Numbered from the stretch's first letter, positions 52,201-61,500 are shown. The stretch: DNA of 64,000 bases from Methylobacterium sp. Leaf465 (GCF_001424705.1 NZ_LMRA01000001.1:213608-277607), one strand, 5' to 3'. Numbers and translations: made by a program. The notes: generated by a model from the sequence alone, not told the origin.

Positions 52201-53691
52201 TCAGGCGGCCGCCAAAGGTTTCGAGACGTCTTCCAGGGATTTCCCCTCGGCCGCCGTGCCGAAGAGACCGCCCACGACCGCCGCCACGGCCATCAGGGTC
52301 GCGCCGATGAGGTAGCCGACCAGCACGTAGTCCCGCGAGCCGGTCTCCACCAGGGCGCCGAACAGGAGCGGCCCGGAGACGCCGCCGATGCCGGTGCCCA
52401 GCGCGTAGAACACCGCGATGGCCAGGGCCCGGATCTCCAGGGGGAAGGTCTCCGCGACGGTGAGGTAAGCCGCGCTGGCGGCGGCGGAGGCGAAGAAGAA
52501 CACCACCATCCAGGCCGCCGTCTGGCCCACCGGGCCGAACACGTCGATCTTGAACAGGTAGCCGGTGATCGCCAGCAGGACCGCCGAGATGCCGTAGGTG
52601 AAGGCGATCATGGGACGGCGGCCGATGGTGTCGAACAGGCGCCCGAGGAGCACGGGACCCAGGAAGGAGCCCAGGGCGAACGGCAGCAGGTACCAACCGA
52701 CATGGTCGCCCGGCACGTTGTAGAACCGCTGCAGCACCAGGGCGTAGGTGAAGAACAGGGCGTTGTAGAAGAAGGCCTGCGCCACCATCAGGGCGAGGCC
52801 GACGAACGTCTGCCGGCGGTGACCGACCAGCATGGTGCCGAACACCTCCTTGAGGGGGGTGTGGCTGCGGGTCCTGAGCTTCATGCGCTTGCCCTCGTCG
52901 ATCGGCGGCAGGGTGTGGCCCTCGTCGGTGAAGCGCTTCTCGATGGCGGTGACCACGCGGTCGGCCTCGGCGACGTAGCCGTGGGTGGCGAGCCAGCGCG
53001 GGCTCTCGGGAATCCAGGTGCGCAGGAGGAGGATGACGAGGCCGATGCCGCCGCCGACGAAGAAGGCGATGCGCCAGCCCCAGGCCGGGTCGATCATGCC
53101 CGGGCGCAGCACCACGATGGAGAGGAACGAGCCCATCGCCGCGCCGATCCAGAACGAGCCGTTGATGACGAGGTCGGTCCAGCCGCGCACGCGAGCCGGC
53201 ACGAGTTCCTGGATCGTCGAGTTGATGGCCGTGTATTCGCCACCGATGCCGGCGCCCGTGAGGAAGCGGAACAGGCAGAAGCTGTATATATTCCAGGACA
53301 GGCCCGTGGCGGCGGTGGCGGCGAGGTAGAGCGCCAGGGTGATGAAGAAGAGCTTCTTGCGGCCGATGCGGTCGGTCAGCCAGCCGAAGCCCAGCGCGCC
53401 CGTAACGGCGCCGACGAGGTAGGAACTCGCCGCGAGGCCGATGTCGAACTCGGTGAAGCTCATGGGCTCGGCTCGCAGCGCGCCCACGAGGGAGCCCGCG
53501 AGGGTGACTTCGAGGCCGTCGAGCACCCAGGTGATGCCCAGCGCCACGATGACGAGGACGTGGAAGCGCCCCCAGGGCAGGCGGTCGAGCCGGGCGGAGA
53601 TGTCGGTGTCGATCACGGTTCCCATCGGGACCCGCTCCGGCGTCGTCCCCGCGCTCGCGCTGCCCCGGTCCGCCACGGCCTTGGTTGCCAT
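52201..53691 (-). CDS. MFS transporter, sugar-porter-like, 496 aa
   Basis: A twelve-helix major facilitator. The start MATKAVADRGSASAG (ATG 53691) has GAGGATTCG just upstream and follows a longer, unlikely frame. The loop 2-3 motif GFGWLTDRIGRKKLFFITLA fits D-R-x-G-R-R/K. IPESPRWLATHG is the sugar-porter P-E-S-P-R-W motif, and GRLFDTIGRRPMIAF is the repeat in the second half. Charge and length suit import of a sugar or small carboxylate. No pathway genes lie alongside, so the substrate is open. Confidence 0.87.
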   Translation of the reverse strand: MATKAVADRGSASAGTTPERVPMGTVIDTDISARLDRLPWGRFHVLVIVALGITWVLDGLEVTLAGSLVGALRAEPMSFTEFDIGLAASSYLVGAVTGALGFGWLTDRIGRKKLFFITLALYLAATAATGLSWNIYSFCLFRFLTGAGIGGEYTAINSTIQELVPARVRGWTDLVINGSFWIGAAMGSFLSIVVLRPGMIDPAWGWRIAFFVGGGIGLVILLLRTWIPESPRWLATHGYVAEADRVVTAIEKRFTDEGHTLPPIDEGKRMKLRTRSHTPLKEVFGTMLVGHRRQTFVGLALMVAQAFFYNALFFTYALVLQRFYNVPGDHVGWYLLPFALGSFLGPVLLGRLFDTIGRRPMIAFTYGISAVLLAITGYLFKIDVFGPVGQTAAWMVVFFFASAAASAAYLTVAETFPLEIRALAIAVFYALGTGIGGVSGPLLFGALVETGSRDYVLVGYLIGATLMAVAAVVGGLFGTAAEGKSLEDVSKPLAAA

Positions 53692-53822
53692 CGAATCCTC
53701 GTTAACCGTGCAGTACGACAGTTGTTGGCAATCCGGCGCGGTGCCCGGCGGTTCCGCCAAGCTTCACGCAAAGGTTAAGTCATCTCCGCTGAACTCGGCA
53801 GGCTCTCCCGGACGCCCTGCCG

Positions 53823-54071
53823 ATGCCTGCCCGCGTGTCTTCCGCCCTGCTTCTCGCCCTCACCGCCCTCGGGGTCCCGCCCGCCGCCGCATCCGAAGCG
53901 GGACGCGGCGCGGCGGCGCGGCCCCTCGATCCGTGGCGACTGCGGCCGAGCGACGTCGTGCCGGCGGAGGCGGGCCCTGCGCGGGACGCCAAGGGCCGGC
54001 CGGTCTCGGAGATCCCGGAAGAGCGGCGCGTGGTCCGGGTGGTTTATCCCGGACTCACCAATCCGCGCTGA
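53823..54071 (+). CDS. Small secreted hypothetical protein, 82 aa
   Basis: ATG 53823 starts MPARVSSALLLALTALGVPP, a signal peptide, followed by AAASEAGRGAAARPLDPWRL and a polar tail (VVPAEAGPARDAKGRPVSEI, ERRVVRVVYPGLTNPR). Its last 17 bases overlap the end of the convergent oppC-type gene. No family recognised. A similar position near ABC permeases gives no clear functional hint. Confidence 0.5.
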   Translation: MPARVSSALLLALTALGVPPAAASEAGRGAAARPLDPWRLRPSDVVPAEAGPARDAKGRPVSEIPEERRVVRVVYPGLTNPR

Positions 54072-55137
54072 GACGCGGGTCGAGGGCCTCGGCGAGGCCG
54101 TCGCCCAGCACGTTCAGTGCCACCAGGGTGGCGACGAGGAACCCGGCCGGGGCGGCGAGCATCCAGGGGGCGGATTCGATGGCCCGTGCGCCCTCGGCGA
54201 TCAGGGCGCCCCAGCTCGTGGACGGTTCCTGCACGCCGAGCCCGAGGAAGGAGAGGAAGCTTTCCAGCAGGATCACCTTGGGGACCAGCAGGGTCGCCGC
54301 CACGGTGACGGGCCCGAGGGTGTTGGGGACGATGTGCCGGCGCAGGATCGCGACCGCGGAGAGGCCGAGCGCCTCGGCGGCGCGCACGAAGTCGCGGTGG
54401 CGCAGCGACAGGGTCTGCGCCCGGGTGATCCGGGCCATGTCGAGCCATTCCACCGCGCCGATGGCGACGAGGATCAGCCCGAGCCCGGCCCGGAAGAACA
54501 CCAGCAGCAGGATGACGAAGAACACGAAGGGCAGGGCGTAGAGCACGTCGACGCCGCGCATCATCACCGCGTCGACCCGGCCGCCGGCATAGCCCGCCAC
54601 CGCCCCGTAGGTGACGCCGATGAGGAGCGCGACGCCGGTGGCGACGAGGCCGATGAGGAGCGAGATCCGGCCGGCGACGAGGCTGCGCGTAAGGAGGTCG
54701 CGCCCGAGCACGTCGGTGCCGAGGGGAAAAAAGAGCCGCCGCACCGGCGCCTCGACCACGAGGCGGCGCCCCTCGGCTTCCCGCGACAGGATGGTGGCGG
54801 GGCCGAAGAGGTCCGAGCGGGGCAGGTAGCTCAGCACCCGCGCGTTGATCGGGTTCGGCGCCGACAGGGTGACGCGCAGGCGCCCGTCCGCGACCCGGAT
54901 GTCCGCGGCCGTCACCCGCATGCGGAAGGCGAGGCGCTCCACCGCCGGCGCGATGGCCTCGGGGCGCGGATGGGCCCGGAGCGAGGGCGCGGTGCGCACG
55001 AGGTCGGGATAGATCCGGCCCGGATCGTGGCCGGTGAGCGGGGGACCGGCGAGGCAGGCGAGGGCGACCAGCCCCAGGACGGCGAGGGCCGCCAGGGCAT
55101 TCCCGTTGCGGGCGAGGCGCCCGAGGACGCGCCTCAC
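54055..55137 (-). CDS. Peptide/oligopeptide ABC permease, OppC type, 360 aa
   Basis: An integral membrane permease of the DppC/OppC family. It has an N-terminal helix (ALAALAVLGLVALACLAGPP), a long periplasmic segment (about 35-160), then the five-helix core ending in the EAA loop: RAAEALGLSAVAILRRHIVP, NTLGPVTVAATLLVP, and SFLSFLGLGVQEPSTSWGAL, which contacts the ATPase. Overlaps the upstream oppB by 4 bases (55134-55137). Imports peptides, nickel or glycine-rich ligands; the ligand is unknown. Confidence 0.9.
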   Translation of the reverse strand: MRRVLGRLARNGNALAALAVLGLVALACLAGPPLTGHDPGRIYPDLVRTAPSLRAHPRPEAIAPAVERLAFRMRVTAADIRVADGRLRVTLSAPNPINARVLSYLPRSDLFGPATILSREAEGRRLVVEAPVRRLFFPLGTDVLGRDLLTRSLVAGRISLLIGLVATGVALLIGVTYGAVAGYAGGRVDAVMMRGVDVLYALPFVFFVILLLVFFRAGLGLILVAIGAVEWLDMARITRAQTLSLRHRDFVRAAEALGLSAVAILRRHIVPNTLGPVTVAATLLVPKVILLESFLSFLGLGVQEPSTSWGALIAEGARAIESAPWMLAAPAGFLVATLVALNVLGDGLAEALDPRLSADW

Positions 55138-56057
55138 CGGGCCGCCCGCAGGCGCGGGTCGAGAAGGCCGGAGAGGAGGTCGGCCACGAGGTTGAGGGCG
55201 ATGACGAAGACGGCCACCAGCACGGCGGTGCCCATCACCAGGGTGTAGTCGCGGTTGAGCGCCCCGTCGACGAAGTAGCGGCCGATGCCGGGCAGGCCGA
55301 AAATGGTCTCGACCACCACCGAGCCGGTGAGCAGCGAGGCCGCCGTCGGCCCGAGGATCGCCACCACCGGCAGCAGGGCCCCGCGCAGGGCGTGGCGGGC
55401 GATGCGGTGCGGCGGCAGGCCCATGGCGCGCTGGGTCCGGACCGGCTGCGCGGCCAGCACCTCCGCCAGGGCGGCGCGGGTGAGGCGGGCGAGCGCCCCG
55501 ACCTGGGGCAGGGCCAGGGTGACCACCGGGAGCACGAGGTTGGCCGGCGCGCCGTTCTCCCAGCTGCCCACCGGCAGCCAGCGCAAGGTCAGGCCGAACA
55601 CGATCTGCAGCAGGGGCGCCACCACGAAGGTCGGCACCGCGAGCGTCAGGCCGGCGGTGAGGCCGACGAGGCGGTCGGCGGCGCTGCCCCGGCGGAAGGC
55701 CGCCAGCGCGCCGAGGCCGATGCCGAGCACCAGGGCGAGCGCCAGGGCGAGGGCGCCCAGCGTCATCGAGACCGGCAGGCCGCGGGCGAACAGGTCGCCG
55801 ACGGTGAGGTCGCGAAACGAGAAGGAGGGCCCAAAATCACCGGTGAGCAGGGCGCCGAGGTAGCGCCCGTACTGGGCGATCAGCGGCTGGTCGAGGCCGT
55901 AGACCCGGGCGAGGTTGGCCATGGCGGCCGGGGGCAGGGGCCGCTCCAGGTCGAAGGGCCCGCCCGGGGCGAGGCGGATCAGGAAGAAGCTCGCGGTGAC
56001 CACGGCGAACAGGGTCGGGATCGCCTGGAGGAGGCGGCGCAGGACGAAGCCGATCAC
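55134..56057 (-). CDS. Peptide/oligopeptide ABC permease, OppB type, 307 aa
   Basis: The N-terminus MIGFVLRRLLQAIPTLFAVV has the family R-R-L-L-x-x-I-P start, then FFLIRLAPGGPFDLERPLPP. The EAA loop is RTQRAMGLPPHRIARHALRG, and the last helices include VVETIFGLPGIGRYFVDGAL and YTLVMGTAVLVAVFVIALNL. It forms the partner of OppC in the membrane. Genes overlap by 4 bases on both sides, consistent with an operon oppA-oppB-oppC. Confidence 0.9.
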   Translation of the reverse strand: MIGFVLRRLLQAIPTLFAVVTASFFLIRLAPGGPFDLERPLPPAAMANLARVYGLDQPLIAQYGRYLGALLTGDFGPSFSFRDLTVGDLFARGLPVSMTLGALALALALVLGIGLGALAAFRRGSAADRLVGLTAGLTLAVPTFVVAPLLQIVFGLTLRWLPVGSWENGAPANLVLPVVTLALPQVGALARLTRAALAEVLAAQPVRTQRAMGLPPHRIARHALRGALLPVVAILGPTAASLLTGSVVVETIFGLPGIGRYFVDGALNRDYTLVMGTAVLVAVFVIALNLVADLLSGLLDPRLRAAR

Positions 56058-57655
56058 ACCGTCAGCCTCAGGAACCGGGTCGGCGCGGCGTTGCGCAGGT
56101 TCGGGTGATAGCCGGCGAGGCGCGGGGCGATCAGGGCCTTCGAGCGGGTGTGCATCACCGGGATCCAGGGCAGCTCGGTGACCACGATCGTTTCGGCCGC
56201 GGAGAGGAGGTCGGCCCGTCGGGTGATGTCGCGCTCGGCCGCCGCCCGCCGCATCAGGGCGTCGTAGGCCGGGTTGCTGTAGCGGCCCGGGTTGAGGCCG
56301 TCATTGCCCGTCTCCAGCAGGAACAGGAAGTTCTGCGGATCGGAATAGTCCGCGATCCAGGACATGCGCGCCACGTCGAAGGCGCCGCCGTCGCGCAGGT
56401 AGGCGAAGTGGGTCTTGGCGTCGGTGTAGACGAAGCGGGTCTCGATCCCGATGCCGCGCCACATGTCGGCGATGGCGAGCGCCGTGTTGCGGTTGTTGTC
56501 GCTGGTGTTGAAGCGATACTCGAGCCGCAGGGGCCGGCCTTCGCCGAAGCCGGCGGCCGCCAGCAGCGCCCGGGCCTCGTCCTCGCGATCGATCGGCAGG
56601 GCCTCGCGGCCTTCGGTCTCGGGCGGCCTGCGATAATGGTCGAGGCCGGGCGGGCAGAGGGAATAGGCCGGGTCCATGGTCCCGCCCCAGAGCTGGCTCG
56701 CCAGGAACTCGCGGTCGATGACGAGGGAGAGGGCGCGCCGGACCCGGACGTCGTCGAAGGGCGCCTTGCGGGTGTTCACCGCGAGCGCATAGAGGCCGAG
56801 TGAGGGGCCGAGCACCACTTCGGAGCCGAAGCGCGCCTTGAGCGAAGCGATCTGGTCGCCGGGCAGGTCGGCCAGCGAATCGATCTCGCCGGCCGCGTAG
56901 CGCCGGACCGCGCTGGACAGGTCCGGCGTCGGCAGGAAGGCCACCTGCGGGATCGCGACCGTGGCCGCCGCATGAAAATGCGGGTTGCGCTCCAGGGTGA
57001 TGCGGTCGTTCGGCACCATCTCCCTCAGGCGGTAGGGGCCATTGGTCACGCTGTTGCCGGCCCGGGCGAAAGCATCGCCGTGGCGGGCCAGGGAGGGCGG
57101 ATGCACGGGCAGCGAGGTCTGGTGCGTCAGGAGTTCGAGCAGGTACGGCGTCGGCTGCTCCAGGGTCAGCACCAGGCGCCGCTCGTCCGGGGCGACGACC
57201 CCGAGGGCCTCGGGGGGCAGTCCGCCCTGGTTCACCGCCCGGGCGTTCTTCAGGGGGAACAGGATCTCGGCGTATTTCGCCGCCGTGGCGGGGGCGAGGA
57301 TGCGCCGGAGGGCGAAGACGAAGTCCCCGGCTAAGACCGGGTCGCCGTTCGACCAGCGCCCGTCGGCGCGCAGGGTGAAGTCGTAGGTCAGGCGATCCTC
57401 GGACACGGTCCAGGCGGTGGCCGCCCCCGGAATGATCGCGCCATAATTGTCGTAGGTGAGCAGGCCCTCGTAGAGGTCGCGCAGGATATGCGCCTCGGCC
57501 ACCGTCGAGGATTTATGCGGGTCCAGGGTCTCGGGGTCCGCATCGTTGCCGCGCCGGTAGAGGTTCGCCGGCGCGGCCACGGCCCGGCCGAGGCCCCCGG
57601 CGGCCAGGAGCGCCGCGCCGCCGACGAGCCAGTGCCGCCGATGCGGGCGCCGCAT
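56054..57655 (-). CDS. Peptide-binding protein, ABC transporter substrate-binding (SBP family 5), 533 aa
   Basis: The signal peptide MRRPHRRHWLVGGAALLAAG then LGRAVAAP precedes NLYRRGNDADPETLDPHKSS, the family start. Landmarks are DLYEGLLTYDNYGAIIPGAA, TAWTVSEDRLTYDFTLRADG, RWSNGDPVLAGDFVFALRRI, and GLYALAVNTRKAPFDDVRVR followed by RALSLVIDREFLAS. It captures the substrate in the periplasm and hands it to OppBC. It is 4 bases past the HbpS-type gene, so all four genes may be cotranscribed. No ATPase gene is present in the window. Confidence 0.9.
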   Translation of the reverse strand: MRRPHRRHWLVGGAALLAAGGLGRAVAAPANLYRRGNDADPETLDPHKSSTVAEAHILRDLYEGLLTYDNYGAIIPGAATAWTVSEDRLTYDFTLRADGRWSNGDPVLAGDFVFALRRILAPATAAKYAEILFPLKNARAVNQGGLPPEALGVVAPDERRLVLTLEQPTPYLLELLTHQTSLPVHPPSLARHGDAFARAGNSVTNGPYRLREMVPNDRITLERNPHFHAAATVAIPQVAFLPTPDLSSAVRRYAAGEIDSLADLPGDQIASLKARFGSEVVLGPSLGLYALAVNTRKAPFDDVRVRRALSLVIDREFLASQLWGGTMDPAYSLCPPGLDHYRRPPETEGREALPIDREDEARALLAAAGFGEGRPLRLEYRFNTSDNNRNTALAIADMWRGIGIETRFVYTDAKTHFAYLRDGGAFDVARMSWIADYSDPQNFLFLLETGNDGLNPGRYSNPAYDALMRRAAAERDITRRADLLSAAETIVVTELPWIPVMHTRSKALIAPRLAGYHPNLRNAAPTRFLRLTV

Positions 57656-57659
57656 CGCC

Positions 57660-58094
57660 TCAGGCGCCGGTCTGCGCGGTGAGCCCCGCCGCCTCGATGC
57701 CGGCCACGGCGCAGAGCTCGTCGTTGTCCGAGGTGTCGCCCGAGATGCCGACCGCGCCGATCACGGCCTCGCCCCGACGGATGAGCACTCCGCCCGGCAC
57801 CGGCACCAGGGCGGCGGGGCCGACGAGGTGGCTGATTGCGGCGACGAAGTAGGCCTGTTCCTCGGCACGCTTGTGGATCGCGCGACCGCCGAGGCCGAGG
57901 GCGAGGCAGCCATTGGCCTTGCCCATGGCCACCTCGGCCCGGCGCAGGGAGGTCCCGTCCTCGGCGCCCATGGCCTTGAGGGCGCCCCGCGCGTCGTAGA
58001 CCACCACGGCCAGGGGCTTCAGCGCGTGGGCGCGAGCCGTCTCCAGGGCGATGGCGACGATGGTCTGCGCGGCGGCGAGGGTGAGGTCGGACAT
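57660..58094 (-). CDS. GlcG/HbpS family heme-binding-like protein, 144 aa
   Basis: DUF336 fold: LAAAQTIVAIALETARAHAL, then PLAVVVYDARGALKAMGAED, TSLRRAEVAMGKANGCLALG, and PGGVLIRRGEAVIGAVGISG followed by DTSDNDELCAVAGIEAAGL. The C-terminal region with G-G-V-x-I and G-x-x-G-x-S-G-x-x-x-x-x-D-E is diagnostic. Family members bind heme or are found with glycolate genes (GlcG). No signal peptide, so it is cytoplasmic. It lies just upstream of the peptide transporter genes on the same strand. Confidence 0.87.
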   Translation of the reverse strand: MSDLTLAAAQTIVAIALETARAHALKPLAVVVYDARGALKAMGAEDGTSLRRAEVAMGKANGCLALGLGGRAIHKRAEEQAYFVAAISHLVGPAALVPVPGGVLIRRGEAVIGAVGISGDTSDNDELCAVAGIEAAGLTAQTGA

Positions 58095-58164
58095 CGGGGC
58101 TCCGGATTTTTATCGAGCGGGCGTGCTCCTCGACTAACCCGGCGCGGCGCGACCGACCAGGGGC

Positions 58165-59148
58165 TCAACGCGCGTGGCGCGCCAAGAAGGCGTCGTAGCG
58201 GGCGGTGACCGCGCCCAGGCGCTCGAAATGCGGGAAAGCGCCCGTCTCCAGCACGTCGAGGGTCCAGTTCGGATCGCCGCGGAAGCGGTCGGCGTATCGG
58301 TAGTCGACGAAATCGCCGCGGGTGCCGTGCACCATCCAGACCGGCCCCTCGAGGCGGGGATAGATCCGGCCCGTCTCGGTGGCGAAGAGGTGCCCGGCCA
58401 GGAACGAGAAGGGCGCGAATTCGGCGCCGGGCTGGTGGGCCGAGACCTGATCGTATTCGAGCAGGCCCTCGTCGATGCTGCGCGAGCCCCAGGTCTTCTC
58501 GAGAAAGAACCGCATGCTCGGGCGGCTGACGAGGAGGTCGAACAGCGCCTGGCCCCAGAGCGGATAGGCCGCCACCGCCCGGGCCGTGTCGCTGCCGGAC
58601 GGATTGCGGCGCTCGTAGCGCTTGTCGAAACCGGTCGGGCTGATCAGCCCCAGGCTGCGGTAATCGTCGGGGCGCGCCAGGGCCGCCCGGGCCAGGAACT
58701 CGGCCGAGAGGGAAAGCGCCATCGCGTCGATGGCGGCGCCCCCGTGCCGGTGGCGGATCTCGGCCACCATGGCGTGGATCGCGTCCGTCATGAGTTCCGG
58801 CGTGTAGATCCGGTCGCTGCGCTCGGAGAAGCCGAAGCCCGGCAGGTCGAGGGCGTAGACCGGGCGCGTCCTCGCGTAATGGCGATAGAGCGGCCGGACC
58901 TCGTAGGCGTTGGCCGCCGCGTTCACGGAATGGATCAGCAGGAGCGGCACGCCCTCGGCCGGCCCATCGGCGTAGAACGACAGCCCGCCCGCATCGCTGC
59001 CCAGGCATTCTTGCCGGGCGGGGAGGGCGGGCGGCATCCGGCGACGATGGTCGATGCCGAGGCGGCTATAGGCGATCCAGGCCCCGGCGGCACCGAAAGG
59101 AAGCAGCGCCAGCAAGGGCCCGAGCCGGCGGCGGGGGGCATCAGGCAT
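58165..59148 (-). CDS. Alpha/beta hydrolase with N-terminal membrane helix, 327 aa
   Basis: The start MPDAPRRRLGPLLALLPFGA (ATG 59148) gives one membrane helix or anchor. The hydrolase core begins ADGPAEGVPLLLIHSVNAAA, has the oxyanion region IHSVNAAANAYE, ALDLPGFGFSERSDR, then ALSLSAEFLARAALARP with nucleophile Ser in L-S-L-S-A (a variation of G-x-S-x-G), and the acid and base near GTRGDFVDYRYADRF and FPHFERLGAVTARY. Substrate unknown. The frame is open upstream to 59412 but that part is repeat-rich intergenic sequence. Separated by about 70 bases from the heme-protein gene. Confidence 0.82.
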   Translation of the reverse strand: MPDAPRRRLGPLLALLPFGAAGAWIAYSRLGIDHRRRMPPALPARQECLGSDAGGLSFYADGPAEGVPLLLIHSVNAAANAYEVRPLYRHYARTRPVYALDLPGFGFSERSDRIYTPELMTDAIHAMVAEIRHRHGGAAIDAMALSLSAEFLARAALARPDDYRSLGLISPTGFDKRYERRNPSGSDTARAVAAYPLWGQALFDLLVSRPSMRFFLEKTWGSRSIDEGLLEYDQVSAHQPGAEFAPFSFLAGHLFATETGRIYPRLEGPVWMVHGTRGDFVDYRYADRFRGDPNWTLDVLETGAFPHFERLGAVTARYDAFLARHAR

Positions 59149-59625
59149 CGTCGGGGTCCCTCGGGTTGCGCCGTCGGAAACGCCCCGGCGGTTTGGATGT
59201 TTCCGAGCGGCCTTGCGGTCGGTGCTGGTCCTTTCACGATCAGGGCGCGTCTCGCTCGCCTTGGGGGGAGGAGGGGTGCGTCGTGCCTCTTCAGCAAACG
59301 ACGACCCAGGACAGGGCGCGTCCCTCTCCCCCTTGTGGGGAGAGATTAGGCGTGGGGGTGGCTTCGCCAGCCGCCGCCGGTCGAGGGAGGATGCGTGCGT
59401 AACCCCCATCACCGGAAAGGCAGCCGCGACCGCACCGTCATTCCGGGGCGCCGCAGGCGAGCCCGGAATCCAGAACCGCCGACAGCGTGAAGTCTTACAC
59501 GACCTGCGTGTCTGGATCCCGGGCTCCGCTGCGCGGCCCCGGGATGACGGGGTGCTGCGGGCTGATTTCGAACACGGGGTCCTCTCCTGGAGTATCGCAG
59601 CACCGCGGGGAGCGTCTCGACCCGC
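59149..59625. other. Repeat-rich spacer before the ABC-F gene
   Basis: The 477 bases between the hydrolase and the ABC-F gene contain no supported gene. They hold the long inverted repeat at 59435-59551 and, around 59325-59365, a second short palindromic repeat (CTCTCCCCC then GTGGGGAGAG), a kind of dispersed element often seen in Rhizobiales. Any promoter for either flanking gene must lie elsewhere. Confidence 0.55.
59435..59551. repeat. Dispersed palindromic repeat (REP-like), 39-bp imperfect arms
   Basis: The left arm (59435-59473) and right arm (59511-59551) are inverse complements, for example CCGTCATTCCGG at the left and CCCGGGATGACGGG at the right; TCCAGA and TCTGGA close the arms. 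Variation at a few positions (ATTCC against ATCCC) suits an old dispersed repeat. Similar elements are scattered in intergenic DNA of Methylobacterium and Bradyrhizobium. Confidence 0.65.
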
Positions 59626-61500
59626 TCAGGCCGTCGCGCCCTCGATCTCGCCGCTGAGTTCCAGCCACTCCTCCTCGGCCGTCTCCAGGGCGGCGGCGGC
59701 GTCGGCGCGCATCTTGGCGAGTTCGCCGGCCTTGGCCGGGTTGGCCTGGAAGGCGGTGCCGTCGGCGAGGGCCGCGTCGATCTTGGCCATGGCGTCGGTG
59801 AGCTTCTTCATGCGCGCCTCGACGCCCTCGAGCTTCTTGCGCAGGGGTGCGAGAGCGACGCGGCGGTCGGCATTGGAGCGCCGTTCCACCGCCTTGGCGC
59901 CGCCGGTGGAGTCCGCCGCGCCCTTCTCGGCCTCGCGCTCCGGCCCGGCGAGGACGTAGCGGCGGTAATCGTCCATGTCGCCGTCGAAGGCCTTCACGCT
60001 GCCGTTCGAGACGAGCCAGAGCCGGTCGGCGCAGGCCTCCACCAGGAAGCGGTCGTGGCTCACCAGGATGACGGCGCCCTCGTAGTCGTTGATCGCCTCC
60101 ACCAGGGCCTGGCGGCTCTCGATGTCGAGGTGGTTGGTCGGCTCGTCGAGGATCAGGAGGTGCGGGCCGCGGAAGGCCGCGAGCCCCATGAGCAGGCGCG
60201 CCTTCTCGCCGCCGGAGAGCTGGGAGACCGGCGTCTCCGACTTGGTGCCCGAGAAGCCCAGGCGGGCCGCCGCCGCGCGGGCCTTCGATTCGGGCACGTC
60301 CGGCATCAGGTCGCGGACATGGGCGTAGGCGCTCTCGGCCGGGCGCAGTTCGTCGAGCTGGTGCTGGGCGAAATAGGCCACCTCCATCTTGGAGGAGCGG
60401 CGCAAGTCGCCGCTCAAGGGAGGCAGGCGCCCGCCGATGAGCTTGCAGAAGGTCGACTTGCCGTTGCCGTTGGCGCCGAGCAGCGCCACCCGGTCGTCGG
60501 GTGCGAGGCTCAAGTTCAGGCCCGTGAGCACGATCCGGTCCGGGTAGCCGGCCTGCACCCGCTCCATGGCGACGATGGGCGGGGAGAGCGGGCGCTCCGG
60601 GCTCGGCAGGCGGAAGGCCGGCACGTCGTCCTCGATCACCGAGGCGATGATCTCCATCTTGGCGAGGCGCTTGACCCGGGACTGGGCCTGGCGCGCCTTG
60701 GTGGCCTTGGCCTTGAAGCGGTCCACGAAGCTCTGGAGATGGGCCCGCTCCGCGTCCTGCTTCTGCTTCGCCTTGGCCTGGAGCACGCGCTTCTCGGCGA
60801 CCTGCCGGGCGAAGCTCGTGTAACCGCCCCGGTAGATGCTGAGCTTGCCCCGGTCGAGGTGCAGGATATGGTCCACGCACTCGTCGAGGAGGTCGCGGTC
60901 GTGGCTGATGATGACGGCCGTGCGGGGATAGCGCTCCAGGTAGTCGTAGAGCCAGATCGTGCCCTCGATGTCGAGATAGTTGGTCGGCTCGTCGAGGAGC
61001 AGCAGGTCGGGCTCGGAGAACAGCACCGCGGCGAGCGCCACGCGCATGCGCCAGCCGCCGGAGAAGTCCGAGCAGGGCCGGCCTTGCGCCTCCGCGTCGA
61101 AGCCGAGGCCGTGCAGGATGGCCGCCGCGCGGGCGGGCGCCGAATGCGCCTCGATGTCCACCAGCCGGGTCTCGATCTCGGCGCGGCGCAGGCCGTCGGC
61201 GTGCTCGGCCTCCGCCATCAGGCGGGCGCGCTCCGTGTCGGCGGCCAGCACCACGGCGTGCAGGGTCTCGGGGCCGGCGGGCGCCTCCTGGGCCACCGCG
61301 CCGATGCGCATGCCCTTGGGCATCGACACCGTGCCGCCCTCGGTGGGCAGCTCGCCGAGGATCGCCTTGAACAGGGTGGTCTTGCCGGCGCCGTTGCGCC
61401 CGACGAGGCCGACACGGGCGCGATCCGGGATGACGAAGGTGGCGCCGTCGAGGATCAGGCGCTCGCCGATGCGGTAGGTGAGGTCGTTGACGCGGAGCAT
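59626..61500 (-). CDS. ABC-F family ATPase (Uup/YheS-like), 624 aa
   Basis: Two ABC cassettes in one chain without membrane helices. The first has Walker A VGRNGAGKTTLFKAI, signature FSGGWRMRVALAAV and Walker B LLLLDEPTNYLDI. The linker carries the Lys/Arg-rich coiled coil (RVLQAKAKQKQDAERAHLQ). The second has GANGNGKSTFCKLI, LSGGEKARLLMGLA and LILDEPTNHLDIE. A final coiled coil lies in RKKLEGVEARMKKLTDAMAK. ABC-F proteins act on the ribosome E site. ATG 61500 is used; the frame to 61590 is upstream sequence. Subfamily not certain. Confidence 0.9.
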   Translation of the reverse strand: MLRVNDLTYRIGERLILDGATFVIPDRARVGLVGRNGAGKTTLFKAILGELPTEGGTVSMPKGMRIGAVAQEAPAGPETLHAVVLAADTERARLMAEAEHADGLRRAEIETRLVDIEAHSAPARAAAILHGLGFDAEAQGRPCSDFSGGWRMRVALAAVLFSEPDLLLLDEPTNYLDIEGTIWLYDYLERYPRTAVIISHDRDLLDECVDHILHLDRGKLSIYRGGYTSFARQVAEKRVLQAKAKQKQDAERAHLQSFVDRFKAKATKARQAQSRVKRLAKMEIIASVIEDDVPAFRLPSPERPLSPPIVAMERVQAGYPDRIVLTGLNLSLAPDDRVALLGANGNGKSTFCKLIGGRLPPLSGDLRRSSKMEVAYFAQHQLDELRPAESAYAHVRDLMPDVPESKARAAAARLGFSGTKSETPVSQLSGGEKARLLMGLAAFRGPHLLILDEPTNHLDIESRQALVEAINDYEGAVILVSHDRFLVEACADRLWLVSNGSVKAFDGDMDDYRRYVLAGPEREAEKGAADSTGGAKAVERRSNADRRVALAPLRKKLEGVEARMKKLTDAMAKIDAALADGTAFQANPAKAGELAKMRADAAAALETAEEEWLELSGEIEGATA

